A stretch of 64,000 nucleotides of DNA from Mucilaginibacter lappiensis (GCF_900155965.1 NZ_FTMG01000022.1:18919-82918), one strand, 5' to 3'. Positions 1 to 8,685 are shown, numbered from the stretch's first letter. Numbers and translations are program-made. The notes: generated by a model not told the origin, from the letters alone.

Positions 1-639
1 GCAAAAGACGCTTTAAAAGTAGCGGATGTTCAATCGCACATCATCAGGCAGGATGCTATCGCGCTCATGAAAAAGAACAATGCAAGCGCCGATGAAAATG
101 ATACTAATTATGTATTTCTGACCTTTGTTAAGCAGTACTTACCTCAGGGACTGGTGGGGCTGCTGATAGCCATTATATTTTTGGCCTCCATGGGCTCAAC
201 AGCAAGCGCCCTTAATTCATTGGCTTCAACCACCGTGATTGATATTTACAAACGCACCATTAATAAGGATGCATCTGATGAAAACTATTTGCTGGTATCC
301 CGTATGGCAACCGTGTTTTGGGGAGTAGTATGTGTAATTATGGCTTTGTATGCCGGCAAGCTGGGTAATTTATTGGAGGCCGTAAATCAGCTGGGTTCTT
401 ATATATACGGAACCGTATTAGGCGTGTTTGTAGTTGCTTTTTACATGAAACGAATAAGCGGGACTCCGGTGTTTATTGCCGCCATTATTAGTGAGGGCAT
501 CATATTATATTTAGGCCTGAGCAAAACGGTTGCTTATTTGTGGCTTAATCCTATCGGATGCTTTTTAGTGATGATTATAGCTTACTCGATCAATAAATTT
601 ATACCACAAAAAAGCCCGGCAATTGAACCGGGCCTGTAA
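1..639 (+). CDS. Sodium:solute symporter (SSS family), C-terminal part
   Basis: The reading frame is open from base 1 and ends at TAA 637-639, so the 5' part lies outside the window. The visible 212 residues hold about five hydrophobic segments, and the run GLVGLLIAIIFLASMGSTAS (about residues 51-70) resembles the conserved late-membrane core of solute:sodium symporters. Members import sugars, sialic acid, amino acids or similar solutes with Na+ across the inner membrane. The substrate cannot be told from this fragment. The charged stretch before the first visible helix is typical of the long loop in these carriers. Family assignment is firm, specificity unknown. Confidence 0.85.
   Translation, partial: AKDALKVADVQSHIIRQDAIALMKKNNASADENDTNYVFLTFVKQYLPQGLVGLLIAIIFLASMGSTASALNSLASTTVIDIYKRTINKDASDENYLLVSRMATVFWGVVCVIMALYAGKLGNLLEAVNQLGSYIYGTVLGVFVVAFYMKRISGTPVFIAAIISEGIILYLGLSKTVAYLWLNPIGCFLVMIIAYSINKFIPQKSPAIEPGL
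614..633 (+). terminator. Hairpin overlapping the end of the symporter gene
   Basis: GCCCGG (614-619) pairs with CCGGGC (628-633) across an 8-nt loop. It lies inside the last codons of the symporter and is followed by a T-rich stretch (GTTTTTATG). It is a likely transcription terminator between the symporter and the convergent DUF2911 gene. Confidence 0.5.
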
Positions 640-665
640 TGTTTTTATGCTTTGTTGCCTGATAT

Positions 666-1517
666 TTACTCTTTGGCGTGATTAAGCGCTTCCAGGTTTA
701 AGCGCAGGTATTCATCATCATTACTTTGTTTGGAAAGCTCAATGCCGGCCTCAGCGGCAGCTATGGCGCCCGGTTTATCGCCTTTTTTTAACAACAGGTG
801 CGATTCCCACAATTTAAACCAAGGGCTTTTAGGAGATGATTTCTCTGCCTCGGCTACCCAGCCTAAAGCTTTGTCAATATCTTTACCGTTTTCATAATAC
901 CACTGGATGGCATTAAGATAGTAAGGCTTGCGGTCGCCCTTCATCAACTCATCAATATTTGCCATGATCTTGGCATCGTCTGTTGCTTCTATATGTGCCA
1001 TAACTGCGGTATGGTCCCAAACCAGATACAAATCTGTTGACCGGGTTGTTGAGTTAGAAAAAGCTATGGTAAAGGTTTCCCGCTTTTCAGTTACCCTTTT
1101 AGGTTTAACGGTGAACCGTAAAAGGTCATCGGCTTGTTTATAGCTATAAGCCCCCCATTGTTTAACCGTTTTGTTAAGTATAATGGTCCAATCGGTTCTG
1201 TCCGGAATACTGAAAAGCGAATAAGTACCAGCCGGTACCGGATTGCCTTCAATAATAACGTTTTCTGTAAAAGTAATGGTAGTGGCGGAATTAGCGCCTG
1301 TTCGCCATACTTCACCAAAAGGGTTTATACCACCAAACATTCTGCGTCCCTTAACATTTGGTCTCGAATAAGTAATAATGATTTTACCCAGGCCAAAATC
1401 CTGAGTAATGGTTTGCGTTGTGCTGTTCTCAGGAATGCGGGGTATTCCTTGTGCATTGCTTTTATAGCAGAGGCATGCCAATAGCATGGTAGCTAAAAAT
1501 AAGTAAGTCTTTCTCAT
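666..1517 (-). CDS. Exported DUF2911 protein
   Basis: This 283-residue protein starts with a signal peptide that ends near SNAQ (residue 23). The next roughly 150 residues match the DUF2911 pattern seen in Bacteroidota: a TQDFGLGKIIITYSRP-like start, a GEVWRTGANSATTI motif and a PAGTYSLFSIP motif. The last 100 residues are helical and resemble degenerate tetratricopeptide repeats (WYYENGKDIDKALGW, then HLLLKKGDKPGAIAAA). The molecular role of DUF2911 is not established; the signal peptide places it in the periplasm or at the outer membrane. It converges with the symporter and has no operon partner here. Confidence 0.85.
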   Translation of the reverse strand: MRKTYLFLATMLLACLCYKSNAQGIPRIPENSTTQTITQDFGLGKIIITYSRPNVKGRRMFGGINPFGEVWRTGANSATTITFTENVIIEGNPVPAGTYSLFSIPDRTDWTIILNKTVKQWGAYSYKQADDLLRFTVKPKRVTEKRETFTIAFSNSTTRSTDLYLVWDHTAVMAHIEATDDAKIMANIDELMKGDRKPYYLNAIQWYYENGKDIDKALGWVAEAEKSSPKSPWFKLWESHLLLKKGDKPGAIAAAEAGIELSKQSNDDEYLRLNLEALNHAKE

Positions 1518-1600
1518 GTTATGTTTTCGATACTAAGATACCAAATGTTTTGAATCGGTAAATATTGTATTGGAGTAATAAATTTTATGAAAGTTTAATA

Positions 1601-1735
1601 TGGGGAGTGAAGTAGTGAGTGGTGAATAGTGAGGAGTTAATAGAGGGGGAATGGTGAGTGGTCAGAAAGTACACTTATGATAGGGTCTCCTACTATTATT
1701 CACTACTCCCCACTCACCATTCACTATCTCCCCAT
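1601..1735. repeat. Imperfect intergenic palindrome (GAGTGGTGAATAGTGAG type)
   Basis: The left arm at about 1601-1637 contains repeats of GTGAGTGGTGAATAGTGAG. The right arm at about 1699-1735 is its imperfect reverse complement (TTCACTACTCCCCACTCACC and so on). The element fills the gap before the rRNA methyltransferase and opens its frame upstream of the true start. Confidence 0.7.
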
Positions 1736-1741
1736 TTGTAT

Positions 1742-1749
1742 TACCTTTG
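1742..1749 (+). promoter_or_regulatory. Possible -7 element for the methyltransferase gene
   Basis: TACCTTTG fits the Bacteroidota -7 consensus TAnnTTTG and lies only 5 nt before ATG 1755. If used, the mRNA would be nearly leaderless. No clear -33 TTG was found at the expected distance. Confidence 0.4.
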
Positions 1750-1754
1750 CGGTT

Positions 1755-2942
1755 ATGATTGATGTGTTATTAAACAAGGGTAAAGAGAAAGCTGTTTTAC
1801 AAAAGCATCCCTGGGTATTTTCTGGAGCTGTTGAAAAAGTAAAAGGTAAACCTGCCAATGGCGATGTGGTACGGCTGCTTAATGCAAAAGGCGATTTTAT
1901 GGCCTATGGTTTTTATAACGATCAATCGAGGGTTGCCCTGCGCCTTTTGGAATGGGAAGAAGCCATTGAAATTAATGACGAGTGGTTTCGCCGCAAATTG
2001 GCCACTGCCATTAAAAGCCGTACTCATGTATTAGCTAACGGAACCAATACCTGTCGCCTGGTTTTTAGCGAGGCTGATTATTTGCCCGGTTTAATTGTTG
2101 ATAAGTATGCCGGTCACCTGGCCGTTCAGGTGCTTACTTCGGGTATGGAGCGGGTAATGCCGGTTATTATTGATGAGTTGCAAAAGCTGCTGAACCCCGA
2201 AAGTATATCAGACAAAAGTGATAACTCCTCACGGGCTCACGAAGGTTTGGCCGAGGCAGAAAATAAAGTGCTTTTTGGTAACCCACCGCCAGAGATTGTA
2301 GAAGTGCTGGAAAATAATATTGTTTACGGCATCAATATCACCGAAGGCCAAAAATCCGGCTTTTATTGCGACCAGCGCGATAACCGTCATATAGTAGCCA
2401 ATTATGCCAAAGGGAAAAAAGTGCTGGATTGTTTTTGCTATACCGGGGGCTTTACGCTCAATAGCTTAAAAAATGGTGCCGCATCGGTAACCAGTGTGGA
2501 TAGTTCGGCATTGGCCATTGAAACTTTGAAAGAAAATATCCTGCTGAACAAATTAGATGCGGATAAACATACGGCCATAAAATCAGATGTGAATGTGCAG
2601 CTGCGTAAATTCAGGGATGATGGCGAAAAGTTTGATGTTATTGTACTCGATCCACCTAAATACGCTCCATCGCGCTCAGCGCTAACCCGTGCTTCCAGGG
2701 CTTATAAAGATCTGAACCGTTTAGGTATGCTGCTTTTGAACGAAGGTGGACTATTGGCTACCTATTCCTGCTCTGGTGCTATGGATATGGAAAGCTTTAA
2801 ACAGGTAATTGCCTGGGCCGCGCTCGACGCTGGTAAGCAAGTGCAATTCATTTACCAGTTCCATCAGCCCGAAGATCACCCGGTAAGAGCCTCCTTCCCC
2901 GAAGGAGAGTATCTGAAAGGGTTGTTGTGCAGGGTATTTTGA
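1755..2942 (+). CDS. Class I rRNA (cytosine-C5) methyltransferase, RlmI type
   Basis: This 395-residue protein has an N-terminal PUA-like RNA-binding region (KHPWVFSGAVEKVKG) followed by a Rossmann methyltransferase domain. The SAM motif CFCYTGGFTLNSL, the DPPKYAPS motif and the catalytic-type TYSCSGAMD cysteine motif are all present, as in RlmI, which makes m5C in 23S rRNA. The segment GQKSGFYCDQRDNR is also characteristic. ATG 1755 is preferred over the upstream ATG 1676-1678 region because the extra 26 codons translate a palindromic repeat and the family begins at this MIDVLLNKGKEKAVL-like sequence. The exact modified base is inferred from the family. Confidence 0.88.
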   Translation: MIDVLLNKGKEKAVLQKHPWVFSGAVEKVKGKPANGDVVRLLNAKGDFMAYGFYNDQSRVALRLLEWEEAIEINDEWFRRKLATAIKSRTHVLANGTNTCRLVFSEADYLPGLIVDKYAGHLAVQVLTSGMERVMPVIIDELQKLLNPESISDKSDNSSRAHEGLAEAENKVLFGNPPPEIVEVLENNIVYGINITEGQKSGFYCDQRDNRHIVANYAKGKKVLDCFCYTGGFTLNSLKNGAASVTSVDSSALAIETLKENILLNKLDADKHTAIKSDVNVQLRKFRDDGEKFDVIVLDPPKYAPSRSALTRASRAYKDLNRLGMLLLNEGGLLATYSCSGAMDMESFKQVIAWAALDAGKQVQFIYQFHQPEDHPVRASFPEGEYLKGLLCRVF

Positions 2943-2946
2943 TTTA

Positions 2947-3120
2947 AAGTCAAGAATCAAGAGCCAAGAAGCAAGATTGGATAAGTAGTAATAATAGATA
3001 TGTCATTGCGAGGCACGAAGCAATCGCGTAGTTATTCTTATTAGTGAGAACGCGAGGAGATTGCTTCGTCATAACTCCCCGCAATGACATAATTAGTGTA
3101 GCTTCTTGATTCCTGACTCT
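2947..3120. repeat. Nested palindrome containing a TGTCATTGCGAGG unit
   Basis: The outer arms (AAGTCAAGAATCAAGAGCC at about 2947-2965 and GCTTCTTGATTCCTGACTCT at 3101-3120) are imperfect reverse complements. Inside lies a second palindrome: TGTCATTGCGAGGCACGAAG from 3001 and CGCAATGACA ending at about 3090. It separates the convergent methyltransferase and terC-like genes and reaches the terC stop codon. Confidence 0.75.
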
Positions 3121-3878
3121 TATTTCTGGACTCTCTTAACAGCTTTTGCTTTCATTTTTAAATTCAACATTTCTACCAATACCGAAAAGGCCATGGCGAA
3201 GTAGATATAGCCCTTAGGAATATGTTGTTCAAAGGCCTCGGCCAGAAGCGAAACACCTATCAGTAACAGGAACGATAGCGCCAGCATTTTTACCGTAGGG
3301 TGCTTGTTAACAAAGCCGGCTACCCCGTTTGACGCCCACATCATAATACCTACGGCTATCACAACCGCCAGTATCATGATCTCTACGTGGCTGGCCATAC
3401 CTACCGCGGTAATCACAGAATCGAGCGAGAAAACAATATCCAGCAGCATGATCTGAATAATGGTACCCCAGAAGCTGTGCCGTTTTACATTTTCCGTATT
3501 TTCTTCCTCGCCTTCAATTTTATGGTGTATCTCGGCGGTACTTTTATAAATCAGGAATAAACCGCCAATGATCAGGATTAAATCGCGGCCCGATATGGCC
3601 AGCTTTTCCGCCCAGTCGGCATCGGTTATATTAAAAACGTGAGCCAGGTTAAACAATGGGGCGGTAAGTGTCATGACCCAGCTAATGGACAGCAAAAGCA
3701 ACACCCGGGTGATCATGGCCATGCCTAAACCGATCCTGCGACCTTTGGCCTGCTGGTTTGCCGGGAGCTTATCTGATAAAATGGAGATGAATATCACATT
3801 ATCTATCCCCAGAACAATCTCTAATAACGTAAGGGTAATGAGCGATATCCAGGATTCGGCGTGAGCGAATATTTCCAT
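3120..3878 (-). CDS. TerC-family integral membrane protein
   Basis: This 252-residue protein has about seven hydrophobic segments. It carries the two family signatures: EIVLGIDNVIFI in the first membrane helix and LLDIVFSLDSVITAVG in the middle. The acidic residues within these helices are the conserved TerC features. TerC-like proteins act in the inner membrane; proposed roles are metal (especially manganese) export and tellurium resistance, but the function of this subgroup is not settled. A charged cytoplasmic loop (EGEEENTENVKR) links the two halves. It is a single gene, with a terminator for the upstream operon just before its start. Confidence 0.9.
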   Translation of the reverse strand: MEIFAHAESWISLITLTLLEIVLGIDNVIFISILSDKLPANQQAKGRRIGLGMAMITRVLLLLSISWVMTLTAPLFNLAHVFNITDADWAEKLAISGRDLILIIGGLFLIYKSTAEIHHKIEGEEENTENVKRHSFWGTIIQIMLLDIVFSLDSVITAVGMASHVEIMILAVVIAVGIMMWASNGVAGFVNKHPTVKMLALSFLLLIGVSLLAEAFEQHIPKGYIYFAMAFSVLVEMLNLKMKAKAVKRVQK

Positions 3879-3911
3879 AGCAGGGTAAATTGTTTGCCCC
3901 TAAAATAACAA

Positions 3912-3937
3912 AACCCCTGCCGAAAGTGGCAGAGGTT
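3912..3937 (-). terminator. Terminator of the sigma/DUF4097 operon
   Basis: AACC-CTGCC (3912-3921) pairs with GGCAG-GGTT (3928-3937) with one mismatch. On the minus strand the hairpin is followed by TTTTGTTATTTT, as in an intrinsic terminator. It lies just after the stop of the DUF4097 protein. Confidence 0.7.
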
Positions 3938-3963
3938 TGCGATCAATGTTAAAATATAAGGCG

Positions 3964-5343
3964 TTAATCAAAGCTTACGCTGCCGTAGCTGGTGTTAATA
4001 GTTATGGTTTTATCGTTGGAGCCTTTACCTAAATGGCCTTTATAGTTTTTAGTAGGGTTATAGCCGCGGTCGTTATCAGCAGGGCTTTTGCTGGTAATAT
4101 TGATATCATGACCTCCATAATTAAAACTGCCATAGCGTACGGTTACATCAAAGTCGGCATTTTGCTCGTTGCTGATACCCAATTTTACACTGGAGTAGGA
4201 GGAGTTTACAGCTAAATTTTTCACGTTTTTATCAACCTCATTAATATTCAGATTGCCGCTGAATTTTACGTTGATGTTGCCCGATGTAGTGAGCCGCCCA
4301 ATTTTGGCCGAGCTGTAGCTGATGTCGGCATTTAGTTTATTACACTCGCCCAGGTTTAGGCTGCCATAGGCTACATCCAGGTCGCTGCCGTTAAGGGAGC
4401 CAATGGTGGCGCTGCCATATTTAACCGTGATCTGGTTGCCGGGGTTACTTAATACCTTGGCTACCAGGCTGCCGTAAGAGTTATTGATAACCAGTTTCCC
4501 ATCCAGATCGGGTAAGCTGGTAGCGCCATATTTATTACTTACGTTCAATGGGTTTCTGGATGGCATATATACGGTGTAATTCACCTCAATTTTGCGCACA
4601 TTGTTACGTCGGCCACCAAATAACGACCATGAACTGCCATTGTCATCACTGTTGATATTGGTTTTAAAATAAACGCCCGAGCCATCTTTACTATCCCTGA
4701 TGGTTACATTATCCAGCAGTTTTTGGGCCATGTCGTCATCATTGGCGCCTACTTTTATTTGTACATCAACCTTTACCTCACTTTTATTCCAGGTATTCAC
4801 GGTTATTTTGCCGAAACGGTTATCCAGGTTGATCACATCGTTACCATCTATGGAATAGCTTTTGCTGTAGTTTTTTACTTTTTCAACACCATCATCATGT
4901 TGTGAATCATTATCGGTGTTATAGCTAAAATTGGTATCAAAATCTTTAAAGCCTAAAGCAATCTGCGGCGCTATATTATTACTGAGATCACAGGCAAGGT
5001 TCCTGGTGCTATCATTCAGCTGGTAGTTGAAGTTTTGATCGAGATGTTTAAATTGCTTGTCAAAGCCCTTCATTTTCAGGTTCATTTGTTTAAGCTGCTG
5101 CAGTTTAATATGACTTATTTGCTTTTGCAGATCCTTCATTTTAATGTGCAGATCATTCATCTTTAACTGAAAGTCCTTACTGTCCGGCGCCGTCATTTGA
5201 TTTAAGGGAGCAACCGGAGGTATAGGCGGAAGCACGGGAACAGGAACCGGAGGCGCAGGAGTTTGCTGTGCAAAACTGATCGTATTAATGGCTAACAGGG
5301 CCATTAGTGCAAGTATCGACCGTTTAAATATTTTTGATTTCAT
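3964..5343 (-). CDS. Exported DUF4097-type beta-repeat protein
   Basis: The 459 residues comprise a signal peptide (ending near ISFAQQ, residue 27), a proline-rich stretch, a lysine/glutamine-rich coiled-coil region (about 60-110), and a long C-terminal part with the cadence of DUF4097 beta-helices. That part repeats short motifs such as NNSYGSL, VKYGSATI, VAYGSLNL, VRYGSFNY and NTSYGSV, each likely one rung. Such proteins are placed at the cell surface or periplasm and are often encoded with ECF sigma factors. The start overlaps the end of the upstream anti-sigma-like gene by 20 nt, so translation is probably coupled. Its binding partner is unknown. Confidence 0.85.
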   Translation of the reverse strand: MKSKIFKRSILALMALLAINTISFAQQTPAPPVPVPVLPPIPPVAPLNQMTAPDSKDFQLKMNDLHIKMKDLQKQISHIKLQQLKQMNLKMKGFDKQFKHLDQNFNYQLNDSTRNLACDLSNNIAPQIALGFKDFDTNFSYNTDNDSQHDDGVEKVKNYSKSYSIDGNDVINLDNRFGKITVNTWNKSEVKVDVQIKVGANDDDMAQKLLDNVTIRDSKDGSGVYFKTNINSDDNGSSWSLFGGRRNNVRKIEVNYTVYMPSRNPLNVSNKYGATSLPDLDGKLVINNSYGSLVAKVLSNPGNQITVKYGSATIGSLNGSDLDVAYGSLNLGECNKLNADISYSSAKIGRLTTSGNINVKFSGNLNINEVDKNVKNLAVNSSYSSVKLGISNEQNADFDVTVRYGSFNYGGHDINITSKSPADNDRGYNPTKNYKGHLGKGSNDKTITINTSYGSVSFD

Positions 5344-5890
5344 CTTTTTGGTCTTTTTTCATTTGATTGTACTGCTCTATTACACTCAATTGCTGATTAA
5401 GCACCTCGGTTTGTACCTGCAAGTTCCGGATCATGGCACGTAAAACACGCTCCTGGTTAGGGCTGGTGGCTAAATCGGCATTAAGCCTTTTATAGGTAGA
5501 ATCCATTTTGGCTATTTCTGCGCTAAACTCTTTATACAGTTGCGGATCGGCTTTTGAAACCGATTTTAGCTCGGTAAGTTTAGTTTCAACAAGCGATGCG
5601 TAATGCATTTGTTGTTTGGCATACTCAGGGTTTATGGCGGCCAGGTCCACGGTTTTTGCGGCTTTTTGGCTTTGGAGGTATATTCCGAAACCGATGCCCA
5701 TGACAACGATTACCGATGCGGCGACCCGAAGTACGAAAGCAAGCGAAAAGGTTTTTGTTTCCAGCTTTTTTGGCAGCTCCTCCGGCATGTTGAGGCTTTG
5801 CTCAATTTTGCTCCACAAATCGGCCGATGGTTCGATCTCGTCAAACTCTTCCTTGTTGTTTTTAATGAAATCTTCAAATCGCTTGCTCAT
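5324..5890 (-). CDS. Single-pass membrane protein, probable anti-sigma factor
   Basis: The 188-residue protein has an acidic cytoplasmic N-terminus (SKRFEDFIKNNKEEFDEIEP) with a DLWSKIEQSL helix, one membrane span at about residues 50-70 (LRVAASVIVVMGIGFGIYL), and a helical, probably coiled-coil periplasmic tail. This layout, and its position directly after an ECF sigma gene with a 4-nt ATGA overlap, suggests it holds the sigma factor at the membrane. No zinc-binding HXXXCXXC motif is visible, so it is not a classical ZAS anti-sigma factor. Function is inferred from context rather than from a strong family match. Confidence 0.7.
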   Translation of the reverse strand: MSKRFEDFIKNNKEEFDEIEPSADLWSKIEQSLNMPEELPKKLETKTFSLAFVLRVAASVIVVMGIGFGIYLQSQKAAKTVDLAAINPEYAKQQMHYASLVETKLTELKSVSKADPQLYKEFSAEIAKMDSTYKRLNADLATSPNQERVLRAMIRNLQVQTEVLNQQLSVIEQYNQMKKDQKDEIKNI

Positions 5891-6447
5891 AATTCTGGTC
5901 CTTTCCTTTTTAAAATTTCCATTAATTTTCTTTTAGCTCTCAAAAACTGTGTTCTTGAGGTGTTTTCTGATATATTCAATATTTGTCCTATTTCTTCATG
6001 ATCATAACCTTCCAGCAGATAAAGCGACAGCACCACGCGGTAACCATCGGGCAGTTGTTTCATGCCTTCTTTTACCAAAGCCACCTGGTACTGAACATCG
6101 TCATCATCTTCAGGCTCTTCGTCTGGTATATTTTCCAGATGGTCGCCCTCCAGTTCAATCAGCTCCAGCCTGCGCTTGCGCAACAGGTTTATAGAGCGGT
6201 TTACCACTATTTGTTTCAACCATAAACCAAACGTGGTGTCCTGTCTGAAATCCTTCAACTTGTTAAAAGCATCCAGAAAAGCTTCCTGCAAAACATCTTC
6301 AGCTTCGGCAATATTGCCCACGATCCTAAAGGCGACGTTCAACATCGCTTTAGAATACAACCGGTACAACTCGTAACTGGCCTTCTTGCTTCCCTGTTTG
6401 CACTCAACCACCAGGTTATAATGCTTATCTACATATATGGCTTCCAA
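5887..6447 (-). CDS. ECF-type RNA polymerase sigma factor
   Basis: The 186 residues show sigma-70 region 2 (SYELYRLYSKAMLNVAFRIV, then NIAEAEDVLQEAFLDAF, and FGLWLKQIVVNRSINLLRKR) and region 4 (LPDGYRVVLSLYLLEGYDHEEIGQ, then SRTQFLRAKRKLMEIL). An acidic linker (IPDEEPEDDDDVQ) separates them. It is the first gene of a three-gene operon with the anti-sigma-like and DUF4097 genes. A sequence resembling an ECF promoter lies just upstream, so it may regulate itself. The target regulon beyond this operon cannot be seen here. Confidence 0.92.
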   Translation of the reverse strand: MEAIYVDKHYNLVVECKQGSKKASYELYRLYSKAMLNVAFRIVGNIAEAEDVLQEAFLDAFNKLKDFRQDTTFGLWLKQIVVNRSINLLRKRRLELIELEGDHLENIPDEEPEDDDDVQYQVALVKEGMKQLPDGYRVVLSLYLLEGYDHEEIGQILNISENTSRTQFLRAKRKLMEILKRKGPEL

Positions 6448-6473
6448 ATTTCTGATCAGGTTTCAGATTAAAT

Positions 6474-6499
6474 GACGCATCATTTTTAGCAACGTTGCA
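6474..6499 (-). promoter_or_regulatory. Candidate ECF sigma promoter upstream of the sigma operon
   Basis: On the minus strand, TGCAACGTT (6499-6491) is followed by CGTC (6477-6474), with 16 nt between the AAC and CGTC cores. AAC-N16-CGT(C) is the common form of ECF promoters. The start codon lies 26 nt further on. Autoregulation is inference. Confidence 0.4.
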
Positions 6500-6551
6500 T
6501 CACAATGAAAAATAATTTCATGAAGTAATAATTTTTTTTTCAAATAGCCGT

Positions 6552-6700
6552 TTATGACCGTTGATTTTATCTGATAGCGCTGATTTCGTTGATTCGCCCA
6601 AACTATGATTTAAAGAATCATTTACATTTGGTAAGCCACCCGCAATAAGATCAAAAAATCAGCGCAATCAATGAAATCAAATCAATCAGCGGTCAAAAAA
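6552..6700. repeat. Imperfect palindrome at the 3' end of the NadR-like gene
   Basis: The left arm, from about 6552 (GACCGTTGATTTTATCTGAT, GCTGATTTCGTTGATT), is mirrored by the right arm ending about 6700 (AATCAGCGCAATCAATGAAA, then AATCAATCAGCGGTC). The right arm contains the stop codon and last residues of the NadR-like kinase (stop at 6682-6684). Confidence 0.65.
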
Positions 6701-7209
6701 TCATCAATAACTTTCACGGCGTTTTCGTAACGATTGGTATCTATACCGGATATTACCACGTAGCGGGCCTGTAAGGCAGTAAGTTCTTTGTGCCATACCG
6801 CCATAAAATGCTCACGTAGTTCGGGAAAATTACGCAGAGGATCGTCCTGCCAGGGCAGGTCGATATCTAATAGTAAATAAAAGTCGTAGGGGTGTTTGGG
6901 CAATTCATCCAGCACTTCCTGCGGCGCCTGGCCAAACATATGCTCGCTCCATATTTTTACGGTTAAAAAGGTGGTATCGCATATCAGGACATGGTTGGCT
7001 TTGGGTAATAAAGAGGCCTCCAATGCCAGCTGTCCCTGAAACATATTGATTTCGTCCTGCCAGGTGCAAGGTTCGGTAAGCGCCGCGCAATACTCCCGGG
7101 AATACTCGGGTACGGCGATAGTATGATAATGAGCGGCCAGATAATCAGACATGGTTGATTTTCCCGTTGATTCAGGCCCGACTACCGCTATTTTGGGAAT
7201 GTGTTTCAT
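6682..7209 (-). CDS. NadR-like P-loop kinase (ribosylnicotinamide kinase domain)
   Basis: This 175-residue protein begins with a P-loop GPESTGKS (about residues 11-18) and continues with VPEYSREYC, a segment typical of the C-terminal kinase domain of NadR and related AAA_28 proteins. The pattern LICDTTFLTVKIWSE and the LLLDIDLPWQDDPLR stretch are also family features. In NadR this domain phosphorylates nicotinamide riboside to NMN in NAD salvage. Only the kinase domain is present; there is no adenylyltransferase or DNA-binding part. No pnuC-type transporter is adjacent, so the substrate is inferred. The C-terminal three residues fall in a palindromic repeat arm. Confidence 0.82.
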   Translation of the reverse strand: MKHIPKIAVVGPESTGKSTMSDYLAAHYHTIAVPEYSREYCAALTEPCTWQDEINMFQGQLALEASLLPKANHVLICDTTFLTVKIWSEHMFGQAPQEVLDELPKHPYDFYLLLDIDLPWQDDPLRNFPELREHFMAVWHKELTALQARYVVISGIDTNRYENAVKVIDDFLTAD

Positions 7210-7317
7210 GTGGAGATGTTGTTATTTCAGCGAATCGACTCACCCGATCGTCGCTGCGCTTGGTCCCCCTCTCTTCGCCTGCGGCGGAAAGAAGGGATTT
7301 AAAATATTAGTAAATTA

Positions 7318-7347
7318 CGTCATTGCTTCGTGCCTCGCAATGACGTG
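7318..7347. repeat. Short palindrome, TGTCATTGCGAGG family
   Basis: ACGTCATTGC (7318-7327) pairs with GCAATGACGT (7338-7347) around TTCGTGCCTC. The sequence is a compact member of the dispersed family that also occurs at 3001, 53979 and 63252. It lies between the M28 peptidase end and the NadR-like start. Confidence 0.75.
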
Positions 7348-7366
7348 TGGGAGTATAATGCTTATT

Positions 7367-8662
7367 TTATCTTTCCAATTTCGGCACCCTTGTAGGCGTA
7401 TCCTGACCCGAAACTATAGTGCGCGAGCTCAGTGCTATGGCCCTGATGGTAGAGGTAATGTTATTAACATCCAGCGTGCTAAACTCATCTTTCACGGTAT
7501 GGTACAGTTTATCAATATCTATCTGGTCGGTTGATATGGTATGTGCCGGTACGCCTTTTTCGGCCAGGGACGCGTTGTCGCTGCGGTAAAACAGGTCCTG
7601 ATCCGGATACGGATCGGGGTGGAACTCAAATTTGGTTCCCTTCAGATTATTTTGCAAGATAGTGCCAAAGTTAGAACGATCAAACCCGGTAATAAAGGCC
7701 GAGTTTTGGCCAAATTTAGAAGCCTTGCCAATCATTTCGATATTAAACATGGCCACTACTTTATCCGGATCAACCTGGGTGGCAAAATACTGTGAACCGT
7801 ATTCGCCAATTTCTTCGGCGGTAAAGGCTACAAAGATGAGCGTACGGGCATTGTTGTTTAATTTTTTGTAGTATTTGGCTAAAGATATCACTGCTGTAGT
7901 GCCAGATGCATCGTCATCGGCGCCGTTGGCAATGCTGTCACCTTCCATAGCTTTGATGATACCTAAATGGTCATAATGGCCCGAGAACACTACAAACTCA
8001 TCGGGTTTGGTTTTACCGGGGATGATGGCGGCCACGTTGAACAAAGGCAGTTCTTCATTTTTGCTTTCATAGCTGATATCAAAGGAACTGATGTTATCAA
8101 ACTTACCCAATACAAATGCCATGGATGAGGCAGTTTTACCTTTAAAACTTACATTACCTCTTAAAGTATAATCGCGGATACGTTTAAATAGGCTCAGGAA
8201 TTTTGGATCAACAATCAGGAGTGTTTTTTTGCCGCTTTTTTGAGCGCTCATGTATTCCTGCCTGAAATTCTTATCAGCAGTAACATTCACCACCTGTACA
8301 TCCTTGTCGCTGGCCCAGGTAAATGACTCACTGCCCGAAGCAAAAACGCTGTCGGACACCATGGCTTTACCATTAATGGCGGCGGTTATTTTTACCGGTG
8401 TTGAGCGTATCATGGTAAAATTCTGACGGTAGCCGGTATTGCCGGGCAGTGGTTTTAAGCCCGCTTGTTTATATTCACCCTCAATAAATTGAGCCGCCTT
8501 TTCAATGCCGGGGGTAAATGTTCCCCGGCCCTGCATGTCATCGGCACTCAAGGTTTTGATGATTCGGGTTACATCATCCTGATCAATCAATTTATTTACA
8601 TCTTGCCCGAAGCTGTAGGTTGATACGGCTAAAAGGGCGGTTATTACTGCGATTTTTTTCAT
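7367..8662 (-). CDS. Exported M28-family metallopeptidase
   Basis: The 431 residues open with a signal peptide (ending STYSFGQ, residue 20) and hold an M28 aminopeptidase domain. The dizinc ligands are visible: SGHYDH (His229), NGADDDASG (Asp250) and TAEEIGEYGS (Glu283/284); a later D-H-containing part completes the site. A PA-like insert lies between about residues 90 and 205. It likely removes N-terminal residues from peptides in the periplasm. Start 8662 is chosen although the frame is open to 8785, because the extra 41 codons translate a palindromic repeat and the signal peptide begins here. It follows the M61 gene on the same strand, but the repeat separates them. Confidence 0.9.
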   Translation of the reverse strand: MKKIAVITALLAVSTYSFGQDVNKLIDQDDVTRIIKTLSADDMQGRGTFTPGIEKAAQFIEGEYKQAGLKPLPGNTGYRQNFTMIRSTPVKITAAINGKAMVSDSVFASGSESFTWASDKDVQVVNVTADKNFRQEYMSAQKSGKKTLLIVDPKFLSLFKRIRDYTLRGNVSFKGKTASSMAFVLGKFDNISSFDISYESKNEELPLFNVAAIIPGKTKPDEFVVFSGHYDHLGIIKAMEGDSIANGADDDASGTTAVISLAKYYKKLNNNARTLIFVAFTAEEIGEYGSQYFATQVDPDKVVAMFNIEMIGKASKFGQNSAFITGFDRSNFGTILQNNLKGTKFEFHPDPYPDQDLFYRSDNASLAEKGVPAHTISTDQIDIDKLYHTVKDEFSTLDVNNITSTIRAIALSSRTIVSGQDTPTRVPKLER

Positions 8663-8685
8663 GTTTATTAAGGTTTTCTCCCTTT

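Noticed and set aside
1677..1754. Upstream start for the RlmI-type methyltransferase
   Set aside because: The 26 extra codons lie in a palindromic repeat and do not match the family start at 1755.
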